Shown: positions 51,179 to 59,697 of the stretch, one piece after another
How positions within the stretch are numbered: position 1 is the first letter of the stretch
How the letters are laid out: each line of letters opens with the position of its first letter
From: Nannocystis pusilla
Lineage (GTDB): Bacteria; Myxococcota_A; Polyangia; Nannocystales; Nannocystaceae
Assembly: GCF_026626665.1 (NCBI RefSeq)
Contig: NZ_JAPNKE010000002.1
Coordinates: forward strand, 11,366,001-11,430,000
Direction of reading: 5' to 3'
DNA length: 64,000 nucleotides
Translations under genes and position numbers: made by a program
Notes under the pieces: generated by a model
Databases searched by the model: none
Told to the model about the DNA's origin: nothing
Seen by the model: only the letters and a program-made list of their open reading frames with translations

Positions 51179-52705
51179 ATGCGCAAGGTACTATTGCGAC
51201 CGACTCACTTCACCTTCCACCGAGAGGGACCGGCTCCGCGCTTCCGAGCGCAGGCGGACGAGGCGAGCGCCCTCGTGCGCATCGAGTTCGCCGCGCGGCC
51301 TCAGCTGTTCACCGCGCCCCAGGCGTCCGCGCGCACGCCCGAGACCTACTTCGACAGCGCCGCGGGCGCCGAGGGGGTCACCGCCCAGCGTCTCCAGCTC
51401 GCCGGCGGCAAATCGACGTACGAGCTGCCCAACCCGGTTTGGGAGCGGCTGCGGGGCAACGCGCACGTCTTCTATCGCGTGACCGCGAGCGACCAGGCGA
51501 CGCCCGACTGGGCCGGCACCGCGCCGCACACCGTCCGCTCGGTCGACGACGGCCAGGCCGCCGCGGGCAGGGCCCACTATTTCGGGGTCCCGCGGGACCC
51601 GCTGAACGCCCCGTGGAATTTCCCCGACCAGGAGGCGCTCGAGCAGGTGTCGCCCTATTACCGGGCCAAGCTCACGCTGCTGACCCGCTACCCCGAATCA
51701 TACGAGGGAGCCTACTTGCTGCGGCGATTCGTCGGTCACGACAATTACACCGCGCTGGCGACGACGCAGCGGGCCAAGGCGCTCCTGGTGTTCGCGGCCA
51801 CCGACATGCCCGCCCGGCGCGCGTTGCTGCAGCTCTTCGACCGCAAGATCCCGGCCTTCGTCGCCGGCGGCAGTCCTGCCCCCGCCGTCCGCAGCCAGGA
51901 TCTGAGCGCCGCGCAGGCGACCTTGCTCGACAACCTGACCGCCCTCGTCGACCTCGATCCGCACCTCGACATCCCCGACGGCGGGGACATCCTGGTCGCC
52001 GAGGCCATCGAGGAGGTCGCGGACCCGTCGTTCGAGATCAATCAGGGCACCAAGGGCACCTGCGTGCCGACGTCGGTGTCCTGGCTGATGGCGACGTACT
52101 TCCCGGCCGAGTACGTGCGCCTGGCGACGGGGTTGCTGGCGGAGGGCGGCAAGGTGGCGCTCGCCAACGGCGACCAGGCCGCGGTCCCGGCGGACACGTA
52201 CGCCTTCGACCGGGCCGAGCAATCGACCGGCGTCGCCTCGTTCCTGCGCCGGAGCTGGTTCGAGCGGCTGTTCCAGTCGAGCATGATGAGCTATTCGCGG
52301 CCGGGCCTGACGTACAGCAACATCCGCGACGTCTTCACCGACGCGCGCGGCGGGCTCACCATGGACGAGCTGTGCCGCATGCTCCGGGGATTGCGCAATC
52401 GGAGCCACCAGGCGATCGCCGGCGCAGGCTCCGATCTGGTGGCTCGAATCGTGCAGCAGCTGCAGCAGCCGAGCCTGCCCGTGCTCACCCAGATGAAATG
52501 GGGCACCGGCTCGCACGAGGTCGTCAGCGTGCGCGCCGACGTCGGCGAGGTCACGTTCCGCAACCCGTGGGGCGGGATGAACTACCGGGTCGGCCAGGTG
52601 CTCGCCCAGCCGCCGCGCCGCTGCGTCAACCCGAGCTCGGCCGAGGAGGCCATGGCGAGCGCGGACCTGGCGACGGTGATCCAGTCGCTCGTGATGGAAG
52701 CGTAG
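51179..52705 (+). CDS. Papain/calpain-fold cysteine protease of the 14-kb operon
   Basis: This 508-residue protein begins MRKVLLRPTHFTFHREGPAP at ATG 51179, behind AAGGAG. Residues about 1-120 form a beta domain like those of its neighbours (ALVRIEFAARPQLF, then GNAHVFYRVTASDQATPDW). Residues about 285-475 carry a papain-like active site: Q289-G-T-K-G-T-C295-V-P-T, H446 in GTGSHEVVSVRAD and N462 in FRNPWGGMNYR. Q-x5-C, G-S-H-E and N-P-W-G are the four corners of calpain and C39-like proteases. All catalytic residues are present, so it should be active. It lies in the middle of the module-protein operon (23 bases after C, 31 before D) and may process those proteins or be the cargo they carry. 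No signal peptide. Confidence 0.75.
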   Translation: MRKVLLRPTHFTFHREGPAPRFRAQADEASALVRIEFAARPQLFTAPQASARTPETYFDSAAGAEGVTAQRLQLAGGKSTYELPNPVWERLRGNAHVFYRVTASDQATPDWAGTAPHTVRSVDDGQAAAGRAHYFGVPRDPLNAPWNFPDQEALEQVSPYYRAKLTLLTRYPESYEGAYLLRRFVGHDNYTALATTQRAKALLVFAATDMPARRALLQLFDRKIPAFVAGGSPAPAVRSQDLSAAQATLLDNLTALVDLDPHLDIPDGGDILVAEAIEEVADPSFEINQGTKGTCVPTSVSWLMATYFPAEYVRLATGLLAEGGKVALANGDQAAVPADTYAFDRAEQSTGVASFLRRSWFERLFQSSMMSYSRPGLTYSNIRDVFTDARGGLTMDELCRMLRGLRNRSHQAIAGAGSDLVARIVQQLQQPSLPVLTQMKWGTGSHEVVSVRADVGEVTFRNPWGGMNYRVGQVLAQPPRRCVNPSSAEEAMASADLATVIQSLVMEA

Positions 52706-52736
52706 CGGTCGGCCCTCCGCGGTGAAAGGAACTCTC

Positions 52737-55700
52737 ATGGCCTCCGACTCTGTCCTCGTATTCGCCGACGGTGTCTCGATCCAGCCGCGCGCGCTGCTCC
52801 TGGCGCGCGCCGAGCTCCGCTCCGCGCGCGCGCTCGCCGATCTGGCCGATGCGCTGGTCTCCGACGAGGCGGGCCTGGATTGCCCGATCTCGGGCTCCGG
52901 CGTGCTCGATCCCGAGGAGGTGTACCGCGACGGCAAGATCGCGGGGCGCGGCTACTATTTGCCGATCTATCACACGGGCGTCTCGCAATCCTCGGACCCT
53001 CCGGTCCAGCGCTACGACGTGACGCTCGAGCTGCTGCCCGGCGAGACGTTCGCCGGACGCCTGAAGGTGCGCCTGCGCGGGCAGCGGGCGACGAGCCCGC
53101 AAAGCCCCGTGCGCAAGCAGCTTCGCTTCGCCGAGCTGCCCGGTGGGGTGCTCCAGGGGGATGAATTCGCGGCCGCCGGGATCACCGTCGCCGGGGCGCC
53201 GCAGGGCGCCTATTGCCAGGAGGCGCGAGCCGCCGCGATTCACCCCGCGGGCGCCGACGGCTACTCCGAGGCGATCTTGACGGCCGCATCGCCGCAAGAT
53301 CCGCGTATGTGCAATACGGTGCCGATCGAGGTGACCTTCGCGCAGACGGTCCGCGCGGTCACGCTCACGTTCTGCGGGGCGCTGGTGGACTATTCGTTGC
53401 GGGCCTACGACGACCGCGACCAGCTGCTGGGCCAGGCCGAATGCACGGTCACGGCATTGCGGCAGAGCCACACGGTGGCGTGGTCGTGCCCGGAGAACCG
53501 CATCCGCAAGGTCCTCTTCGGGCACTTCGGAGCTTCCGCACCGCCGCTGACAGCGCTGGTGGCGATCGACTACGAACGCGGCGCCGGCGAGTCGGCGCCT
53601 CCGGGGCCCGAGCAGACTCAGATCTGCTTCAGCGACGTGCTCCGTCGCCGCGCGCTGACCGCCCCGAGCCTCCTGCGCGGCGACGAGCTCTCGGCCGACG
53701 GCATCGTCGTCGCCGGCGAGCCGCAGGGCGCGTACTGCCAGGACGCGCGCGCCGTGGCCATCCTCCCCGCCTACCGCTACGCCAACAGCGGTGCGGTGCT
53801 GACGAGCGCCTCACCGGACAACGCGGAGCGCTGCAACACGGTGCCGATCGCCGTCACCTTCGCCCAGCCGGTGCACGCGGTGACGATCCGGTTCTGCGGC
53901 GCGGCGGTCGTCTACTCATTGAAGGCGTACGACCGCGAGGGCCTGCTCCTCGGCCAGGCCGATCGCGCCGTCGAGGCGTACGGGCCGGACCAGACGGTCG
54001 CCTGGTCGTGCCAGGGCGACCGCATCAGCAAGATCGTCTTCGGCCACTTCGCGGGCGCGGCGGTGACCGCCATCCTCGAGATCGGCTACGAGCGCGGTCC
54101 GAGCGCCGAGGCGCCCGTGACCGAGCTGCTGCCGCTGCCGCACAGCGTCGCCCTGTCATTGCGCTACCTGGCCACCGAGGCCGACGCCGGCGTCGATCCG
54201 GTCAAGATCTGGAAGCAGGTCGCCTTCGACGAGGTCGTCCAGCGCGAACACAAGGAGATCGAGGCCGCCCTGCGCCTGGCGACGCTGCCCGAGGTCGACG
54301 CGATCCATTATGCATTGAGCGATCCGCAGGCCCGCTGCCAACTCGTCGTCCGCTGCGAGGCCGAGATCGCGTTCAGGAACGCGAACCAGGTCTACGTGCC
54401 GAAGCACGTCGTCCGCCGGCCGCCGCAGCCGCACGTTCGCATGGCGCTGCCGCCCAGGCGCCTGCTACCACGCCGCGCGCTGCACCTCCCCGACCTGCGT
54501 ACGCAACCGGTCGCGGCGCCTCGCCTCGAGACCCTCTTGGCCGCGGGCCACGCCGAGCTCGGGCCGGTGCGCCCGTCGCCCTCGCCGGGGGGTGGACGGC
54601 CGACGGCGCCGGCGGGACGCAACTTCGGATCGCTGCCGAGGAAGTATTTCGCGGACGCGGTCGGCGAGCCGGCCTTCACCCGGCTGCGGGTGGCGCTGGA
54701 ACAGTCCCTCGACTTTCACTTCGATCCGGCGCTGCACGGTTACCTCTACCCGCCGCGCCCTCCGGCCAGCGGGGCCGCGCTGGTGCGCCACGGAGTGGCG
54801 ACCGATCAGACGATCTTCCAAGATGCCGCCGAGCGGCGCGTCTTCTATTTTCTCCCGGACGAGTTCCGCCTCGCGCGCGACGAGGTTCGCGGTCCCACCT
54901 ACCGGCCGTCGCTGCAGATCGCCTTCTTCTCTCTTGTCGATCAGAACGACGAACAGGCGGCGGCCGAGTACGCGGTGCAATTCACCTTCAGAGCCGTCCC
55001 CTACCTCAAACCCCACCGCGAAGCGGACGCGCGACGTTACATCGCCGACCATCGCTTGATCCCAGGTGACGAACCGGCCACCCTCCTGCCGCTGGTGCCC
55101 GACTGGTGTGCGCTCCGGCTTGTCTTGCCGAAGGAGGGCAGCGGCGGCGTCCGCACGGTGGAGCGTCCAGAAGCCGCGGTGATCTTCGACAGGCACGTGG
55201 TCGACAGCCTGATGCTCTCGTCGAGCGAGTTCGCCGAGGTGTTCCAGAGCATGCGCATCGGCGGCGCGACGCTGAACGGAGAGGTCCGCTATCGCTTGCC
55301 CGGAGCCGCCGCCGAACAGGCCGTTCCCTTCTCGGGGCAACTGGCAAAAATGGTGGGGCCGGTGCTCGACGCGGAATTACTCGCACCGACGCCTTCCGGC
55401 GACGGGAGCTACGGGATTCGCGTGACCAACGCCATCGAGAGCCCGTGGGCCTTGTCGGAGGCCGCGATCTACCTCCTCGCGGATCCGGCGCAGGATCGGT
55501 GGACGCTCGCCACGCTCGCGCCGGGCACGCTGCCCTTGCGGCTGACGCCGGGCGCCTCGTATGATTGTCGCGTCCGGATCGAGCCTGCGCCGGCCCAGGT
55601 GTTCGGCGTCCGGCTGGTCCCCGGGCGCGTCGACGTCGAGCTCGACTTCGAGGCGCTGTGGCGCTCGGTGCTCGAGACGCCGGGCTGGGACGACATCGTC

Positions 55701-56003
55701 CACGAGGTCGCGGTCACCATTGACGCCTCCTACTTCACCGGCCCGCACGCGCTCGCGCGCGTGACGGTGAGCTTCGACGCGGACGAGACCACGATCGAGC
55801 TCGACGCCGATGCCCGCGGGCGGACGGTCGCGCTGGTGCGGCCGTTCTTGCCGTATCTCCTGCAGCAGCCCGGCGCCGACACCTACTTTTACCGCGTCGA
55901 GTCGTGGCGGCAGGCCGGCGACGGCCGGCTCGTCAAGGTGGCCGAGACGTCGTGGCTGCGGGGCGAGGGTCCCTCGCTCACCCTCGTGCCCCCGAGCGAG
56001 TGA
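52737..56003 (+). CDS. Giant module protein D with an internal duplication
   Basis: This 1088-residue protein runs from ATG 52737 (GTG 52722 is an alternative). It has no signal peptide. After a helical head and GYYLPIYHTG at about 73-81, residues about 130-282 and 297-453 are two copies of one domain. Both hold GDE or GDELSADGI, then VAG-x-PQGAYCQ-x-AR, a CNTVPI-x-VTFAQ strand, TFCG or RFCG, YSLRAYD or YSLKAYD, and VAWSC. They end in GHFG or GHFA and a YERG strand, like a jelly-roll sugar- or lipid-binding fold with paired cysteines. A Pro/Arg linker follows (residues about 560-620). Near residue 700 FYFLPDEFRLARDEVRGPTY and PSLQIAFFS recall the first module of A-C. The C-terminal 350 residues are further beta units. 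The frame is intact. Confidence 0.7.
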   Translation: MASDSVLVFADGVSIQPRALLLARAELRSARALADLADALVSDEAGLDCPISGSGVLDPEEVYRDGKIAGRGYYLPIYHTGVSQSSDPPVQRYDVTLELLPGETFAGRLKVRLRGQRATSPQSPVRKQLRFAELPGGVLQGDEFAAAGITVAGAPQGAYCQEARAAAIHPAGADGYSEAILTAASPQDPRMCNTVPIEVTFAQTVRAVTLTFCGALVDYSLRAYDDRDQLLGQAECTVTALRQSHTVAWSCPENRIRKVLFGHFGASAPPLTALVAIDYERGAGESAPPGPEQTQICFSDVLRRRALTAPSLLRGDELSADGIVVAGEPQGAYCQDARAVAILPAYRYANSGAVLTSASPDNAERCNTVPIAVTFAQPVHAVTIRFCGAAVVYSLKAYDREGLLLGQADRAVEAYGPDQTVAWSCQGDRISKIVFGHFAGAAVTAILEIGYERGPSAEAPVTELLPLPHSVALSLRYLATEADAGVDPVKIWKQVAFDEVVQREHKEIEAALRLATLPEVDAIHYALSDPQARCQLVVRCEAEIAFRNANQVYVPKHVVRRPPQPHVRMALPPRRLLPRRALHLPDLRTQPVAAPRLETLLAAGHAELGPVRPSPSPGGGRPTAPAGRNFGSLPRKYFADAVGEPAFTRLRVALEQSLDFHFDPALHGYLYPPRPPASGAALVRHGVATDQTIFQDAAERRVFYFLPDEFRLARDEVRGPTYRPSLQIAFFSLVDQNDEQAAAEYAVQFTFRAVPYLKPHREADARRYIADHRLIPGDEPATLLPLVPDWCALRLVLPKEGSGGVRTVERPEAAVIFDRHVVDSLMLSSSEFAEVFQSMRIGGATLNGEVRYRLPGAAAEQAVPFSGQLAKMVGPVLDAELLAPTPSGDGSYGIRVTNAIESPWALSEAAIYLLADPAQDRWTLATLAPGTLPLRLTPGASYDCRVRIEPAPAQVFGVRLVPGRVDVELDFEALWRSVLETPGWDDIVHEVAVTIDASYFTGPHALARVTVSFDADETTIELDADARGRTVALVRPFLPYLLQQPGADTYFYRVESWRQAGDGRLVKVAETSWLRGEGPSLTLVPPSE

Positions 56004-56006
56004 TCC

Positions 56007-58174
56007 ATGCTGACGAACGTCGACGCACTCGAAACCCCTGACGGCACGAAGCTCTATCGCGACGACGCCGAACGGTCCCGCTATTATGTCTTTCCGACGG
56101 CGCTCGGGCTGCAGCGCCGGCACGACGGCAGCGCCGAGTTCACCTTGCTCTTCTACCAGGACGAGCACCCCGAGCGCGGGGCACGACTGGTCGCAGCGTT
56201 CACGCCGTTGTTCCCCGCCGTCTCTCCGGAAGCGGTGCCCGAGTCGTCCGCTGCAGAGCCCGTGATCGTCGGTGTTTCATTCACCGGCGGCGAGCTCCGC
56301 GTCGCCTGGGAGGGTTTCGACGGCGAGCCGTGTGTCGTGGAAGACACCACCCACGGCGGGTTCCGGGCCGAGATCGGGTTGACCCGCGAGCAGGCGCGTA
56401 TGATCCGACAGACGCTGCGCGCGGGCGCCGAGACCGTACGGGTGCGCGCGCGCCTGGCCTACGCGATCGCCCAGCCGCCCCTTCCGGCGCGCGTCCGTGT
56501 CGACCTCCGCGCGGCCCATCGCGCCCTGCAGGACGCCGGCGGCGAGCTCACCGGCGCGCGGCTCGGGCACCTCCTGCACACCATGGCCGCGCCGACGCTG
56601 CGTGTCGAATCGACCGAGCCGTCTAGGCCGTCCATCGCTTTCACCAGCGAGGTGGCGCGCATCGTCGCGCCGCTGCTCGCCGCTCAGCTCGCGGTCGACG
56701 ACGGTCGCGGCAGTCCGTTCCCGCTGCGACGCCTGACGCTCCTGGCCGATGAGCGCGTCGCGGACGCTGAATGGACGGTCGACCTGTCCCGCGCGCGGAC
56801 CTGGGAAGACACGTGGGAAGGCGAGTGGTCGCTGTCGGCCTTCTATCACCAGACCGCGGGCACCGAGGCGGGGCGCGACTGTTTCCCCGAGGTCCTGGAC
56901 CTCCCGCCCGTCGGTACCGTCGGCGTCCTCATCGAGAACCTCCTGCCCGTCGACGGGCGCGGCATCGATCGGGTGACGGTCAAAGTCCGCTCGCGCCGGC
57001 TCGGCTCGCTCGAGCAGAATGTCTTCGAGGCCGTGTTCGACGCCGATGCGCCGCCGGTGGCCCGCTGTGCCGTGCAGCGCATTGCGATGACGGACTTCAC
57101 GTACCAATATCAGGTCCAGGTGCGCCTCGCCGACGCCGATCCGTCGCGCCCCGGCGTGCGGCTCTTCCCCGCCGATCCGCCCTGGGTCACCGCCACGGAG
57201 CCGATCGTGGAGGTCGGCGCCGCAGCGCTGCCGTTCGTGTTGGCCCACGTGAAGGCCAGCCCGGAGGTGTTCGTCCACGTCGCCCACGTCGACATCGAGC
57301 TCTCGCCGGCCGGCGACGCCGAGCCGCGGCCCTTGCGTCGTGCCGCCCTGACCCCCGCGCTCCCGTATCGCTGGCTCACGCTGCCCGCCGAGGATTTCGG
57401 CTCCGACGGCTTGCGCTGGCGGCCGGTCCTGTACGAGTCCGCCTCGGACCGATTCGCGGTCGGACCCTGGCAGGCCGAGGGCGCGCTCGCGGCGGTCGTC
57501 ACGCTCGCGCACGTCTATCCTCGCACCCCGATCCGCATCCGCGCGCAGGCGGACCTCGCGGCGCTCCCCGAGGTCCGCGCCGTCCTGGTTCAGATCAAGA
57601 GCGGCCGGGCCGCAGCCGACGCGGCCCCCGATCTCACTTGCACCCTCACCGCGGGCGACACCCGCGAGCTCGTCGTATGGCCCGACTCGATCTTCGAGCG
57701 GGGCTTCTCGTTCCGATACGCGATCGAGATCGCCGACGCGGGTTGGGTCTGGACCGAGTGGCGCTATCAAACGGAGCCCGAGACTATCATGCCCGTGGCA
57801 GACGACTTCTTCCGGACGCGTGTCGTGCATCTGGCGCTCACGGCCCCGTGGTCCTTGCGAAACGGGCCCGACCCGTCCAGCGTCGACGCGGAGCTCATCT
57901 TCGCCGAGGTGAGTGCCCGGTCCGCCGCGCAAGACGCGTCCTTCACCTTCACCTTCGACCGCAGCAATCCGGGACCGAGGCGGCCTGGAGGTTCAGGGCT
58001 CGCAAGGGCGAGGACCTGGCGCGCTTCGAGATCCTCGCGCTCACGGTGGATGGTCGCATGCTCACCTTCGGTCCGTTCGAGTCGGACCAAGAGCGCGTGT
58101 CTTTCACGATCTCGATCGCACGGACAAGCGACACCGAGCCCGCCGAGTTCGCCGCGCGCATGACCTCGCCGTGA
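56007..58174 (+). CDS. Module protein E, last gene of the operon, one frame break
   Basis: ATG 56007 lies three bases after the previous stop and starts MLTNVDALETPDGTKLYRDD. RSRYYVFPTALGLQRRHDGS and AEFTLLFYQDEH correspond to the first module of A-C. GLTREQARMIRQTLRAGAET and a beta region follow. Then come several beta units (DFTYQYQVQVRLADADPSRP, then FVLAHVKASPEVFVHVAHVD, then FSFRYAIEIADAGWVWTEWR). At about 57972 the frame slips. One more G gives SNPGTEAAWRFRARKGEDL and the end EFAARMTSP at 58174, for 722 residues. It has no signal peptide or enzyme motif. It closes the operon and faces the reverse-strand gene that ends at 58259. Confidence 0.7.
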
Positions 58175-58258
58175 CCCGGCGAGCATCAGGCGCGCGCTAG
58201 CCCGCTTGCTGGACCCACTCCTGGGAATCGCCTGCGCTCGGTCGCCGAGCGCGCGTGA

Positions 58259-59266
58259 TTATGCCGCGTGGATCAGGGCCTTGAACGACTCGGTGTCGCG
58301 GACGGCTGCGAAGTCGGGGTCGGACGCCGCGCGCTGCTTGAGCGCGGGCTGCAGCTCGAACGCCGTCGTCAGGTCTCGCGCGGAGTCGGCGGCCAGCTCC
58401 TTGCCCTTCTGGCGGATCTGGCGGTAGCAGGCCTTGTTGTAGAAGGCGCGGGCCGCTCGCGGGTTGTTGCCGGTGATGCGATCGAGGAACTGCAGCGCCA
58501 GGATCCAGTCGGCCTCGGGGCTCGCGCCCGCGAGCTCCTTCACCTCTGCGCGCCGGCGAGCTGCCTTGGCCAGGCCCATCAGCGCCTCGGCGTCGAGCGG
58601 GTCCATCCGGAGTGCGATCTCGAAGCTCCTCGTCGCGCCCTCGAGCAGTTCACTCGCCCGCGCCGTGTTCTTCTCTGCGAAGAGCTTGTCCTTCTCGATA
58701 TCGAAGCGATAGAGCATTCGGTCGCCTTCCTTGATGTTGATGACGAGCTCCTCGTCTCGAGCTTTGAAGGACCTGGCGGCCTCCTGCACCTTGTCGGTCG
58801 AGATCTGCTCGACGAGCTTGCGCGTCAACGGGTTCAACAACCTCACGCCCGCGTAGCCGGACAGGACGCTTAGCGCGATGATGCGGATCGATTCTCCGAG
58901 GTCGGTGCCGAAAGACTTCAGTTGCATCTCGGGGAAGAGGGCGTTGCCGACGGTGAAGATCGCAATGGCCGCCGTCGACCCGGCGAGGACGTCGCCCAGC
59001 GAGCCGATATCCACGCTGCGCCCGCCGAAATTGACGCGATATACAATATCAGTGGTGAGGCCATCGACGAACCCGCCGAGGCCGCCGAAGCCCATCACGA
59101 TCGCCACGAGTGCGGGCACCGAGGTCGGGCCCGCGGTGGCGGGCGCGGCGGAGGCCGAGAGCGGAGTGAGGAGGACCAGGGCCGTGACCAGGCCCAGGAA
59201 CGAGGGACGAAGCGCGGTGGAGCCCGCGTGCGGAGTCGAGCCGGTGTACGAGGAGCGGGAGAGCAT
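58259..59266 (-). CDS. Membrane protein with helical/TPR-like cytoplasmic part
   Basis: The start MLSRSSYTGSTPHAG at 59266 gives 335 residues. The longer open frame to 59533 has no RBS and an unlike-protein start. A signal-like segment (FLGLVTALVLLTPLSASA) is followed by a second hydrophobic pair (LVAIVMGFGGLGGFVDGL and GSTAAIAIFTVGNALF). A third helix may lie at IRIIALSVLSGYAGVRLL. The soluble C-terminal 200 residues are helical, with pairs that look like TPR (ATRSFEIALRMDPLDAEALM, then NPRAARAFYNKACYRQI). It is convergent with the module-protein operon. No enzyme motif. Confidence 0.65.
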   Translation of the reverse strand: MLSRSSYTGSTPHAGSTALRPSFLGLVTALVLLTPLSASAAPATAGPTSVPALVAIVMGFGGLGGFVDGLTTDIVYRVNFGGRSVDIGSLGDVLAGSTAAIAIFTVGNALFPEMQLKSFGTDLGESIRIIALSVLSGYAGVRLLNPLTRKLVEQISTDKVQEAARSFKARDEELVINIKEGDRMLYRFDIEKDKLFAEKNTARASELLEGATRSFEIALRMDPLDAEALMGLAKAARRRAEVKELAGASPEADWILALQFLDRITGNNPRAARAFYNKACYRQIRQKGKELAADSARDLTTAFELQPALKQRAASDPDFAAVRDTESFKALIHAA

Positions 59267-59387
59267 GCGTTCAACGTGATGGATGCCGCGGGTCGCAGTG
59301 CCGCATCGGATGCGCTCCGCCTCGCGCTCCGACGCAGCCGATGCGGCGCCCCGAACGCCGGCCATTCCGGTTTCGGACCCTCGGCGT

Positions 59388-59668
59388 AGAGCCGCGCGCC
59401 GGACACCATGGCGGTGCAGAAGTACGACATCCGACGGCCCGCCGAGGAGGGCGGCGAGTTCGAGGAGCGCTGGTGGAGTCCCAGCAACACGCCGGTGTTC
59501 GACGCCCGCGGCGACATCGCATACATCATCCACCGCGTCGAGGATGTGACCGAGTTCATGCGGCTGCGCCAGGCCAGGGCGGAGCAGCAGGAGCTGACCA
59601 CCGCGCTCATGGGACGCCGTGCGCGCAGTGGTTCATGGCGGCCGCAGCGGAATGCACGTGGAGCGTGA
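59388..59668 (+). pseudogene. PAS-domain remnant of a sensor histidine kinase
   Basis: The frame reads APDTMAVQKYDIRRP, then FEERWWSPSNTPVFDARGDI, then AYIIHRVEDVTEFMRLRQ. This is a very typical C-terminal half of a PAS domain in signalling kinases. An in-frame TAG cuts it off at about 59381. After LMGRRARSGSW the similarity to the expected coiled coil and kinase part is lost. Only about 75 residues remain, so it cannot signal. Confidence 0.7.
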
Positions 59669-59697
59669 GTCGGCTGCGGCCGCCGGGTATGGCCCGG

